From Candidatus Methanimicrococcus odontotermitis (GTDB lineage: Archaea; Halobacteriota; Methanosarcinia; Methanosarcinales; Methanosarcinaceae): a stretch of 38,779 bases of DNA. Shown here one piece after another: positions 7,280 to 14,576 of this stretch. The stretch lies in the NCBI GenBank assembly GCA_031286065.1, contig JAITUZ010000013.1, positions 1 through 38,779 of the forward strand. Direction: 5' to 3'. Every line of letters begins with the position of its first letter. The stretch's first letter is position 1. The notes below the pieces were generated by a model. It saw only the letters and a program-made list of their open reading frames with translations, made no database searches and had not been told where the DNA came from. The translations under genes were made by a program, and so were the position numbers.

Positions 7280-8611
7280 ATGATCGAAGATATCGTCTTA
7301 TTAAGTCGGCTTCAATTCGCAATCACTGTCTTCTTCCACTTTATTTTCGTCCCGCTGACCATCGGTCTCGGCGCAATGGTTGCAGGCTTTGAAGTCAAAT
7401 ATTGGAAAACACAACAAGAGAAATGGAAAAAGTTGGCTCAGTTTTGGGGCAACCTCTTTAAAATCAATTTCGCATTCGGCATTGTAACGGGTTTTGCGAT
7501 GACGTTCCAGTTCGGAACAAATTGGGGCCCGTACTCCGAATTCATGGGCGATGTATTCGCCTCTCCGCTCGCTCTTGAAGCGCTCATCGCCTTCTTTTTG
7601 GAAGCCACATTCTTCGGTATTTGGCTCTTTACAAACCATAAGAGACCCGCACTTAAAGCGGTTTCAATGGTTTTGGTGTCTGTCGGGACCATGATTTCCG
7701 CGATTTGGATTATTACGGCCAACTCATTTATGCAGAATCCGGTCGGTTATCAAATGGCGGAAGACGGAACCAAAGTCCTTCTTTCCGATATCGGCGCCGT
7801 TTTGACAAATCCGTATTTGTGGTATATGCTGATTCACACGCTTATCGCGGCTTATTTGCTGTCCGCTCTGTTTATGGCGGCTGTCAGCGGTTACTTCTTG
7901 CTCAAAAAATCAAATACTGACATTTTCCGTACTTCCATGAAACTCGGCGTTTATGTTTTGGTTATCTCAGCACTTCTTTTACCGTGTTTTGGCATGTTTT
8001 ACGGCCACTATGTCGGCGATGTTCAGCCGGTCAAAGCCGCGGCCATGGAAGCGGTTTGGGAAAGCGGTTCTGATTTGCCGATGTATTTGATTCAAATCCC
8101 GTCGGATTCCGGAAACACTGTTCAAGCAATCGGCATTCCGTATCTCGGCAGTTTCCTGCTGACGGGTGATTTGCACGGTGAAGTCACCGGACTGAATGAC
8201 ATTGCCGAAGAGGATCGGCCGCCGGTCGCAATGACATTTTTCAGTTTCAGAATCATGGTGATTTTAGGCGTCGTCTTTATTTTGGAAGCTTTGGCAGGTC
8301 TTTATTTGGTTCGCAAAGATCCGGCGATGGAGTCGCCCAAGTCCCGAAAATATATCAAGCTCATTCTTTACAGCGTCCCGCTTCCGTATCTCGCGATCGC
8401 TTTCGGATGGGCAGTCGCCGAAGTCGGCCGCCAGCCGTGGATCGTGTACGGTCTTTACAGAACGGCTGAAGCAGTTTCTACTGTTCCGGCGATTCAAATC
8501 ATTTTCTCAACGGGACTTTTGCTTCTTTTCTATTTGCTTTTGTTCTTCCTTTTCCTTTATCTGATGGTCAAAGCCGTCAGCGCGGGACCGGAGGTGGCAG
8601 AACATGCTTGA
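7280..8611 (+). CDS. cydA: Cytochrome bd oxidase subunit I
   Basis: 443 residues, nine or so membrane segments. It is the heme-bearing subunit that oxidises quinol-type electron donors and reduces O2 to water at the membrane. Counting from ATG 7280, the heme ligands fall where expected: His20 (E. coli His19), His186 and Met326 in FRIMV; Glu100 and Glu108 of the PLALE...FFLE region are kept, as is GRQPW at 383-387. The Q-loop (about 260-320) is short, as in the non-E. coli type. ATG 7280 has AGGGTGA 5 bases upstream; GTG 7271 is part of that site. cydB begins inside its last codons. Methanogens use methanophenazine or other carriers, so the electron donor is uncertain. A small third subunit (CydX type) is not visible. 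Confidence 0.97.
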   Translation: MIEDIVLLSRLQFAITVFFHFIFVPLTIGLGAMVAGFEVKYWKTQQEKWKKLAQFWGNLFKINFAFGIVTGFAMTFQFGTNWGPYSEFMGDVFASPLALEALIAFFLEATFFGIWLFTNHKRPALKAVSMVLVSVGTMISAIWIITANSFMQNPVGYQMAEDGTKVLLSDIGAVLTNPYLWYMLIHTLIAAYLLSALFMAAVSGYFLLKKSNTDIFRTSMKLGVYVLVISALLLPCFGMFYGHYVGDVQPVKAAAMEAVWESGSDLPMYLIQIPSDSGNTVQAIGIPYLGSFLLTGDLHGEVTGLNDIAEEDRPPVAMTFFSFRIMVILGVVFILEALAGLYLVRKDPAMESPKSRKYIKLILYSVPLPYLAIAFGWAVAEVGRQPWIVYGLYRTAEAVSTVPAIQIIFSTGLLLLFYLLLFFLFLYLMVKAVSAGPEVAEHA

Positions 8612-9626
8612 ATATGAACTTCTCATCAACATTTGGTTTGCTCTTTGGTGTGTCATTTGGGCGCTTTGCTTAGTGGCCGATTCATTCCCTCTCGGCGCAG
8701 GTATGCTGGCAGCCTTTTTGCCGAAAACGATGGGTCAAACGCTTCAAGTTGCCAAATCTGTCGGTCCGTTTTGGGGCGGCAATCAAGTTTGGCTGATTTT
8801 GGCAGCCGGCGGCACGTTTGCGGCATTTCCGCTCATCTTTTCGAAGATGTTCACATGGCTTTACATCCCGATGATGCTTTTGCTGATCGCGGTCATACTG
8901 CGCGGCATCTGCATTGAGCTGATTTATCATGATGACAACGCAAAACTTCAGCAAGTGTTCCGCTACGGCTGGGCGCTCGGCAGTTTGCTGATTGCGGTCG
9001 TATTGGGCGTTGCTTTCACCAATTTCTTCAGAGGTCTTGTCATCAACGCAGATTACGTCTATGGGGGAACACTTCTCGGACTTTTCGGTGTCCACGCTCT
9101 GCTCGGCGCTTTGCTGTTCGTCCTGTTCTTCCTGACATCCGGCGCGTTTTGGGTCGCTCACAAGACGACCGGCGAAATCTCAGAGAAGTGCAGCCGTTTC
9201 GGCAAAAAATCTTCAATCGCTGTTGCCGTTACCGCTTTGATTTATATCATCGCGCTCTTCAACACGGACGGATTTGCGGCCAACTATAACGCTTATCCGA
9301 TCGCGTACGCGGTTCCGCTGATTGCGGTTGTCTTTGCGCTGGCATGCATCGGTTTGGCTGTTAAGAAATCTGATAAACCGTTTTTTGCCTTCCTTGCAAA
9401 TCTCGGAACGCTCTTTTTCGGCGCGGCGACGGGATGTGTGTCGCTTTACCCCTACATCCTGAAGTCAACCGTTAATCCGGAATTCGGCGTCAGTATTTTC
9501 GCGGGCGCGTCAAGCCAAATGACGCTGTCTTTGATGTTCTACGCCGCTTTGATTTTCGTGCCGATCGTGCTGATTTATCAGCTTTGGTCTTACACGAGAT
9601 TCAAAGAGAAAATCCCCGAAGCGTAA
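8604..9626 (+). CDS. cydB: Cytochrome bd oxidase subunit II
   Basis: 340 residues, eight or nine membrane segments. It is the partner of CydA, needed for assembly and stability. ATG at 8604 has GGAGGTG at 8590-8596 and the gene overlaps cydA by 8 bases, so the two are co-translated. The N-terminal motif that reads DGFDMG in E. coli is here DSFPLG: Asp26 is kept but the second acidic residue is proline. The HWDGNQVW motif is here FWGGNQVW, so His and Asp are replaced. NQVW, GVHALLGA and SSQMTLS are otherwise family-like. A hairpin terminator follows 15 bases after the stop. Confidence 0.96.
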   Translation: MLEYELLINIWFALWCVIWALCLVADSFPLGAGMLAAFLPKTMGQTLQVAKSVGPFWGGNQVWLILAAGGTFAAFPLIFSKMFTWLYIPMMLLLIAVILRGICIELIYHDDNAKLQQVFRYGWALGSLLIAVVLGVAFTNFFRGLVINADYVYGGTLLGLFGVHALLGALLFVLFFLTSGAFWVAHKTTGEISEKCSRFGKKSSIAVAVTALIYIIALFNTDGFAANYNAYPIAYAVPLIAVVFALACIGLAVKKSDKPFFAFLANLGTLFFGAATGCVSLYPYILKSTVNPEFGVSIFAGASSQMTLSLMFYAALIFVPIVLIYQLWSYTRFKEKIPEA

Positions 9627-9640
9627 TTTTAAAAATAAAA

Positions 9641-9675
9641 AAAAGGCGGACCGGAATAAACCCGACCCGCCTTTT
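9641..9675 (+). terminator. Terminator of cydAB
   Basis: AAAAGGCGG (9641-9649) pairs with CCGCCTTTT (9667-9675); inner bases ACCGG and CCCGA pair partly. It follows the cydB TAA by 15 bases and ends in a T-run. Confidence 0.7.
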
Positions 9676-9750
9676 GATTTTGTTTTTTGCTGCTACAGTG
9701 TTTTGTATTAATTATTTGTTGTCTCTATTCTGAAAAGCAGTTCACAGGTG

Positions 9751-10038
9751 TTATTCTGCAACAGGATAAATTTGAATGTCAAGCGCTGCCGCCATCAGCG
9801 GGCCGGCTTCTTCTCCGAATTTGATGAAATGCGGTTCTTTGGTATGTTTATCCAGCATTTCCTGATTTGTCCATCGTTCAATCATCATGAATGTGTTTTC
9901 TTCGGCGCAGCTTTTGAAAAGCGCGTAGCTGACGCATCCTTCGTCTCCTGGGCTTGCCGCCAGCAGCGGCTGAACTTTTTCAAGAAACTCTTTTTCTGTT
10001 CCGGGTTTGATTTTTATAACTGCATTGACAATAAGCAT
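9751..10038 (-). CDS. ABM-domain protein, putative quinol-type monooxygenase
   Basis: 95 residues, the size of the small ferredoxin-like-fold 'antibiotic biosynthesis monooxygenase' family that includes YgiN. Seen here: an N-terminal strand LIVNAVIKIKPGTEKEFLEKV, the middle signature YALFKSCAEENTFMMIERW and an end with HTKEPHFIKF. I chose ATG 10038 because GAGGTGAG lies 5 bases upstream; an upstream in-frame ATG at 10056 would include that site. Members often act on quinone-like or aromatic substrates or on heme; the substrate here is unknown. It lies next to cydAB on the other strand and has its own promoter, so a role in oxygen or redox stress is only suggested. Confidence 0.85.
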   Translation of the reverse strand: MLIVNAVIKIKPGTEKEFLEKVQPLLAASPGDEGCVSYALFKSCAEENTFMMIERWTNQEMLDKHTKEPHFIKFGEEAGPLMAAALDIQIYPVAE

Positions 10039-10063
10039 TGAGCTCACCTCTTTCATGTTAAAT

Positions 10064-10083
10064 CAAGATGTTTATAAATCTTG
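10064..10083 (-). promoter_or_regulatory. Promoter with dyad flanking the TATA box of the ABM gene
   Basis: CAAGAT (10064-10069) and ATCTTG (10078-10083) are perfect inverted 6-mers around TTATAAAC. If the centre is the TATA box, transcription starts at about 10048, just ahead of the ribosome site. A second TATA-like run, CATATATATC, lies near 10099-10108. A dyad over a TATA box is a natural repressor site. Confidence 0.35.
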
Positions 10084-10172
10084 CTGTGATTTATCATTGA
10101 TATATATGACGGTTTGAAAAAACAAAGCCGCCGTCCGCTTCAAATAAATCTTAAAAAAGAACGGAAAAAAGG

Positions 10173-10448
10173 TTATGTTTGATCGTTCTCGGATTCCGCA
10201 TCTTCTGCAGCCGTTTTCTTCATCTCTTCCGGAATCGTTTTTTCCGGATTTGTCTCTTCTTTAATTGTTTTCTCGGGGCCGCGTCCGTTGTGCTCCCAAG
10301 CGTACTGCTCCTGCGCTTCTTTATATGAGATATATTCATTTCTTCTTTTCATCAAGCGGCAGACGTTTCTGACGATGACGAGAAGGAGAAGAACGATTAA
10401 AAGGACAATGACCCAATCAATCAAAGTAAATGTGCTCCAAAATGCCAT
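10173..10448 (-). CDS. Small single-span membrane protein of unknown function
   Basis: 91 residues, not recognised. One membrane segment (about residues 10-28, VIVLLIVLLLLVIV) follows a short N-terminus; the next part is basic (RLMKRRNEY) and the C-terminal 35 residues are acidic and threonine/lysine-rich. This suggests an inside C-terminus. GAGA lies 8 bases before the ATG. It stands alone between the ABM gene and the tRNA gene. An AT-rich sequence near 10505-10515 reads as a TATA-like element on either strand and could serve it. Confidence 0.65.
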   Translation of the reverse strand: MAFWSTFTLIDWVIVLLIVLLLLVIVRNVCRLMKRRNEYISYKEAQEQYAWEHNGRGPEKTIKEETNPEKTIPEEMKKTAAEDAESENDQT

Positions 10449-10617
10449 AAATTTTCTCTTCGTTTTAATCGGTTTTTATCAATTTCATTTTCATGACCGT
10501 TAAGGCTATATTTAATTATTCTGTTTTAGGCAGTCGCGGATTCAAAACCTTTATTACATTTGAATCTCCTATTATGTTTTCTGCCCGTTTTTGGCAGCTG
10601 AATGATAAAACGGTCGA

Positions 10618-10809
10618 GGGGCTGTGGCCTAACCTGGTAGGGCGATGGGCTCCAGCGGATATATGATGAGCAACGGGTCAACCGAGCACCTTCCGACGGG
10701 AAGGCGCGATGAGGAACCGTTGGAGCGCTGAAGTGCGCTTGTAAGATGCCGTAAAAATCGGCAATTCGGAGAGACCCGTCGGTTGTGAGTTCAAATCTCA
10801 CCGGCCCCA
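10618..10809 (+). tRNA. trnW: tRNA-Trp (CCA anticodon) with a 118-base intron
   Basis: Acceptor GGGGCTG (10618-10624) pairs with CGGCCCC (10802-10808); discriminator A at 10809 and no encoded CCA. D arm GCCT/GGGC, anticodon stem ATGGG (10645-10649) with CCCGT (10775-10779), loop CTCCAG then A with anticodon CCA at 10652-10654, T arm GTGAG-TTCAAAT-CTCAC. The intron, 10656-10773, sits between positions 37 and 38, the canonical archaeal place, and must be removed by the splicing endonuclease at a bulge-helix-bulge. Confidence 0.96.
10656..10773 (+). ncRNA. Box C/D methylation guide RNA inside the tRNA-Trp intron
   Basis: Seen: box C ATGATGA (10663-10669), box D' CCGA (10682-10685), box C' CGATGA (10707-10712), box D CTGA (10728-10731). 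The guide before D' contains ACGGGT, complementary to ACCCGT of the tRNA; by the N+5 rule it selects position 39. The guide before D contains TTGGAGC, complementary to GCTCCA plus a G-U pair, and selects C34; its pairing runs on into the first intron bases. Known: in Haloferax and Pyrococcus the tRNA-Trp intron guides 2'-O-methylation at positions 34 and 39. The match to both target positions makes this assignment strong. Confidence 0.93.
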
Positions 10810-10846
10810 CGTTTAATCTTTTTTTAATTTTTGATTTTTTTCGCTT

Positions 10847-10888
10847 GTTCATATGTTTACAAATAGAGTTCATATGTTTACAGATAGA
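10847..10888. repeat. Two tandem 21-base repeats
   Basis: GTTCATATGTTTACAAATAGA is followed directly by the same 21 bases with one change (G for A). They lie between the tRNA gene and the Fic gene, about 90 bases ahead of the Fic start. A role as a regulator site is possible. Confidence 0.75.
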
Positions 10889-10976
10889 TTTAATTGCTTC
10901 CGGCTTCTAATTGTATTATCGGCCGAGTGTTTTTGGTTTAATGATTTTCAGGTTGAATCGGATTTCAGGTGTCAAA

Positions 10977-12224
10977 ATGTCCTTGAAACAAAAATATAAA
11001 AAAGCGGAGGATAACAATAATAAGCTCTCCAATCTCCGGCCGCTGCCGGAAGAGACGCTGAAATCACTCAAGGCGTACTACCGCGTCGGTTTGACTTATT
11101 CCAGCAACGCGCTTGAAGGAAACAGTTTAACGGAATCCGAAACCAAAATCGTCATTGAAGACGGCTTGACAATTAACGGAAAACCTTTGCGTGATATCTA
11201 TGAAGCTGTCGGTCACGCCAAAGCCTACGATTATCTTTGGGAGCTTGCGGTGAATAAACTTCTGAAAGAAGAGGACATTCTTCTGCTTCACAGATTTTTT
11301 TATGAGATGATTGATTCGGATCAAGCCGGCATTTATCGGAAAATTCCGGTTTTTATCAGCGGGGGCGAATTTCCGGTCACACCGGCCGACAAAATCAAAC
11401 AGGAAATGAAAAATTTTGTCAAATGGTTTAATCAATCTGAGAACCAATTACAACCGGTCGAATTTGCCGCGCTTGTCCATAAAAAATTCGTTTTCATCCA
11501 TCCCTTTATCGACGGCAACGGAAGACTCGCCCGTTTGCTTATGAATTTGGCTTTGATTCGAAATGAATATTCTGTTGCTCTCATTCCTTCAATTTTAAGA
11601 CCCGAATACATCCGTTCATTAGAACTCGCGCATACAAATGACGAACCGTTTAAAGAATTCATCGCCGATAGAGCTATTGAAACACAAAAGGATTTGCTGA
11701 GGCTTTTCAAAAAAACAAGCAAAGAGATTGACAGTGCAGGCGGCGAAAAACTCGGCGGTGTAAACTCCGGGAAATTCAGCGGTGCAGGTGTCGAGAGACA
11801 CGGCGGTGTAAATTGTGAAGAGTTTGGCGGTGCAGATGTCGGGAGACACGGCGGTGTAAATTGCGAAGAGTTTGGCGGTGTAGGTGTCGAGAGGCACGGT
11901 GGTGTAAATTGTGAAGAGTTTAGCGGTGCAGATGTCGGAAGGCATGGCGATATAATTCGTGAAGAATTCGGCGGTGTAAATTACGAAGAGTTTGGCGGTG
12001 CAGGTATCGGGGGACTTGATGATTCCAATCCGCTTCCCGGTATGATTTTTGAATTAATCCAAACGTCTCCGGGGCTGAACGCGCCCAAGATCGCAGAAAA
12101 TTGCGGGATCGGTTTACGCACAGCTCAGCGTTATCTGAAATTATTGGCGGATAACGGGCAAATCGAGTTTATCGGCGCGCCGAAAATCGGCGGATACTGT
12201 CCGAAAACTGAAAAAATAATTTAA
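10977..12224 (+). CDS. Fic-domain protein with repeat linker and C-terminal winged helix
   Basis: 415 residues. The Fic motif HPFIDGNGRLAR (about residues 176-187) is complete, with His for AMP transfer. SSNALEGN near residue 43 is the inhibitory helix motif of class II Fic proteins, which blocks ATP binding until relieved. After the Fic domain comes a run of five to six 16-residue repeats (bases 11734-12012), then a C-terminal winged-helix region with LNAPKIAENCGIGLRTAQRY. So it may modify a protein by AMP transfer and also bind DNA or a partner. ATG 10977 has AGGTG 5 bases upstream; the open frame goes back to 10911. The reading frame converges with the SPFH gene. Confidence 0.92.
   Translation: MSLKQKYKKAEDNNNKLSNLRPLPEETLKSLKAYYRVGLTYSSNALEGNSLTESETKIVIEDGLTINGKPLRDIYEAVGHAKAYDYLWELAVNKLLKEEDILLLHRFFYEMIDSDQAGIYRKIPVFISGGEFPVTPADKIKQEMKNFVKWFNQSENQLQPVEFAALVHKKFVFIHPFIDGNGRLARLLMNLALIRNEYSVALIPSILRPEYIRSLELAHTNDEPFKEFIADRAIETQKDLLRLFKKTSKEIDSAGGEKLGGVNSGKFSGAGVERHGGVNCEEFGGADVGRHGGVNCEEFGGVGVERHGGVNCEEFSGADVGRHGDIIREEFGGVNYEEFGGAGIGGLDDSNPLPGMIFELIQTSPGLNAPKIAENCGIGLRTAQRYLKLLADNGQIEFIGAPKIGGYCPKTEKII
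11734..12012 (+). repeat. 48-base tandem repeats coding for the Fic linker
   Basis: About five units of 16 residues with consensus GG-[AV]-x-V-x-RHGGVNCEEF; the last one and a half units have drifted (GDIIREEF, GGVNYEEF). Units two to four are nearly identical in protein and DNA, which points to recent duplication or gene-conversion change. Each unit has a cysteine in the central copies. The array separates the Fic domain from the winged helix. Confidence 0.9.
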
Positions 12225-12318
12225 ATCATTTTTTATAACTTTAAACCGCAGTCGCAGGAATTTTTAGAAATTATTGCCGATGTTTTTCATTTTCATCTTT
12301 TCGTTTTTTAAAAACAGG

Positions 12319-12337
12319 CGGAAGAATATTTCTTCCG
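12319..12337. terminator. Hairpin between convergent Fic and SPFH genes
   Basis: CGGAAGA (12319-12325) pairs with TCTTCCG (12331-12337) around 5 bases. Followed on the plus strand by TTTTCTT, and on the minus strand by CCTGTTTTT, so it can serve both genes. Confidence 0.6.
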
Positions 12338-12342
12338 TTTTC

Positions 12343-13059
12343 TTACAATTTATTTTGTTTTCGGGCGGCCGCCGCGTTCGCCATTGCAACCACATCGCCG
12401 GCGCCGGTCGTATTGGTAACGATCACCATGTTCTTTTCGCGCGCGATCTCCGACAGCGTCTGCAGTTCTCTAAGGCGGATCGCAACCGGAATTTCATCGT
12501 AAAGGGCGGCAGCATCACGCATTTTCGTTGCTGAAATGTGTTCGCCTTCCGCCAAGATGATTCTCGAACGCTTTTCTCTTTCAGCTTCGGCCTGCTTGGC
12601 AATTGCGCGCAACATGGAATCCGGCAGGCTGACGTCGCGGATCGTGACGGAGGTGACGCGAATGCCCCACGGGTCCGTGTCTCTGTCTAAAAGCTTCTGC
12701 AAATCCACGTTGACTTTTTCTCTTTGGGTCAGCACTTCATCCAGTTCCATCTGTCCCAAAACGTCACGCAGAGTCGTTTGAGCGAGCATAGCGGTCGCGT
12801 ATTTATAATCCTCGACTTCGGTAATTGCCATTTCCGGATCGACCACTTTATAATAAACAATCGCGTCAACCGTAATCGTCACATTGTCTTTTGTGATGAT
12901 GTCTTGTTTCGGTACATCAATCGTCACCGTTCTCATATCGATTTTTTCCGTTTTGTCCAAAAAGGGCGTTGTGAAAAAGAGTCCCGGTCCCTTGACGCCG
13001 TTTAATCTTCCCAGTCTGAAAATCACGACGCGTTCATATTCTTTAACAATGTGGATCAT
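12343..13059 (-). CDS. SPFH-domain (stomatin/slipin-like) protein lacking the membrane segment
   Basis: 238 residues. The SPFH core is clear: IVKEYERVVIFRLGRL, GPGLFF, IDMRTVTIDVP, TLRDVLGQMELDEVL, and coiled-coil EREKRSRIILAEGEHISA. Family members scaffold membrane domains and often pair with an NfeD protease partner; none is next to it. Odd: the usual hydrophobic segment ahead of KEYER is missing; the ATG at 13059 (GAGGA 7 to 9 bases upstream) starts at the SPFH domain, and a TGA stop lies a few codons upstream in frame. The C-terminus ends in an alanine-rich tail. So it is probably soluble or peripheral. Confidence 0.88.
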   Translation of the reverse strand: MIHIVKEYERVVIFRLGRLNGVKGPGLFFTTPFLDKTEKIDMRTVTIDVPKQDIITKDNVTITVDAIVYYKVVDPEMAITEVEDYKYATAMLAQTTLRDVLGQMELDEVLTQREKVNVDLQKLLDRDTDPWGIRVTSVTIRDVSLPDSMLRAIAKQAEAEREKRSRIILAEGEHISATKMRDAAALYDEIPVAIRLRELQTLSEIAREKNMVIVTNTTGAGDVVAMANAAAARKQNKL

Positions 13060-13251
13060 TTTTTTCCTCGCTTTTTCTAAATCAAATCATCTGCAAATCC
13101 TTCTCAAATCCTTCTCCGATTTTTTTCGGATTGTATGACATGAGGTCATACCTGCTTATTTCTTTTTCCTTTTCATTCGCGGGTTTTTCAAAAATATTGC
13201 GGCTTTTTGTTAAACAAAATATTAAAGGAATCCAAGCATTGAGGATAAAGT

Positions 13252-14076
13252 ATGAATGATGCGAACCGCGAATGGAACGATCACTGTGCCAAACAGGCGA
13301 AAATGACGGATTTTCAAACCGGCGCTCAGCGTTTTTCCGTTCAGAAAAATACGGATCAAATGCTTCAGAATCTGCTTTTGGGAAATGTCGGGCGCGTCTT
13401 GGACCAGCTGGACTGTCTGCCGTTTCCGCCCGGCTCAACTGTGCTGGATATCGGCGCGGGGCCGGGAACGCTTTCTGTACCGCTGACCGCTGCCGGCTGC
13501 CAAGTCACCGCCGTCGAACCTGCGCCGCCGATGCATGCGGCTCTTGCCGAGTACAAAAAAATAAAAGGCGTTACCGCCGATATCCCGATCATCCCGAAAG
13601 TTTGGGAAGAAGTCGATTCAGAAGAGATCGGGCAGTTCGATTATGTTATTTCTTCTTTTGCGATGACCGTTCCGGATTTGAATAGCGCGCTGCTTAAAAT
13701 GGATGCCGTCTGCAAAAAGGAAGTTCACATTTTTTGGTTTCTGACCGATCCGCCATGGGACCGCGTCAATGAAGCGCTTTGGACAAAGCTGCACCATGAA
13801 GAGTATTACGGGAAGCCGCTTGCCGATTTGATTTGGAACGCTTTGTACCGGGCGGGCATTTACGCAAATTTGGAAGTGCTGCCGCTCAAAGATTCGCATT
13901 CTTATGAAACATTTGAAGACGTCACGAAAGAATATCTCGGCCGGCTGGCGGCAAAAGAAGAATGGCAGATCCTTCTCGCTGAAGAGTATCTGAAAAAAGC
14001 GTTTATTCAGGTTCCCGAAAAAGGTTTTACTTTACCTGAGGACGGATTGTACGCGCACATTTGGTGGCGGAAATAA
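13252..14076 (+). CDS. Class I SAM-dependent methyltransferase
   Basis: 274 residues. The SAM-binding motif VLDIGAGPGTLSVPL is at about residues 64-78 and the acidic residue of strand 2 is in VTAVEPA. A later motif FDYVISSFAMTVPDL fits motif IV. The rest has a tryptophan-rich helical region (FWFLTDPPW, LWTKLHHEEYYG). Substrate unknown. ATG 13252 has GAGGA 6 to 8 bases upstream. It is divergent from the SPFH gene, with about 190 bases between them. Confidence 0.88.
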   Translation: MNDANREWNDHCAKQAKMTDFQTGAQRFSVQKNTDQMLQNLLLGNVGRVLDQLDCLPFPPGSTVLDIGAGPGTLSVPLTAAGCQVTAVEPAPPMHAALAEYKKIKGVTADIPIIPKVWEEVDSEEIGQFDYVISSFAMTVPDLNSALLKMDAVCKKEVHIFWFLTDPPWDRVNEALWTKLHHEEYYGKPLADLIWNALYRAGIYANLEVLPLKDSHSYETFEDVTKEYLGRLAAKEEWQILLAEEYLKKAFIQVPEKGFTLPEDGLYAHIWWRK

Positions 14077-14105
14077 AAATCATTTCCTCGCTTCTTTTTA
14101 GGTTT

Positions 14106-14138
14106 TGCACGAAAAGTCTGTCATCTGCACGAAAAGTC
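14106..14138. repeat. Two copies of the TGCACGAAAAGTC repeat
   Basis: TGCACGAAAAGTC at 14106-14118 and 14126-14138. Related copies at 15601-15613 and 15740-15752, with inverted copies at 15766-15777 and 15787-15799, show this is a repeat family confined here to the AT-rich stretch 14100-15800. Confidence 0.8.
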
Positions 14139-14269
14139 CGATTGATTTGTAAAAATAGTTAAAATAAGAACGAGTAAATGATTTTTTATTCATTCACTTT
14201 TGAAAGTTCGAACATTTTCGAAAAAATGTTCGAAATAATATAATATAAAAATCGGGGATAGTTTTCCAC

Positions 14270-14527
14270 TTGTCTTCTTTTCCTAAATATTTAAATTTCC
14301 TGTTATGGTATATTAATATAATTTATTTCTCTGTTATCGAAAGGGAACAACCCCGCCGATTGACTTTTTTTAAATTTTATTATTCCGGTGATACCGGCAT
14401 TTTTAATATTCAGATTGTGGGGACCCGAAAGGGGTACACCACTCTTGTTGCGGTCAGTGGTAATTATAGTAACCTTAATGATTGGGAATTTGTCAATCAC
14501 GATTATTATCCAATACTTCCTCATTGA
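14270..14527 (+). CDS. Short frame, probable gene remnant
   Basis: 85 codons from TTG, no ribosome site. The second half (SGDTGIFNIQIVGTRKGY, then AVSGNYSNLNDWEFV) reads like a beta-rich protein domain, while the first half is AT-driven. It is likely the end of a lost gene, or chance. The opposite strand is open too, so this is weak. Confidence 0.22.
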   Translation: MSSFPKYLNFLLWYINIIYFSVIEREQPRRLTFFKFYYSGDTGIFNIQIVGTRKGYTTLVAVSGNYSNLNDWEFVNHDYYPILPH

Positions 14528-14576
14528 AAAACAAAATGAATAGACCTGTACGAAAATCTATGGTTGAAAATTAAGA

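Noticed and set aside
10526-10873. 115-codon frame on the minus strand over the tRNA-Trp gene
   Set aside because: It is antisense to the tRNA and its guide-RNA intron; the VRFELTT string is a familiar artefact of tRNA antisense reading.
14303-14524. 73-codon minus-strand frame
   Set aside because: It overlaps the plus-strand remnant 14270-14527 entirely; neither has a ribosome site and this one has no domain-like pattern.
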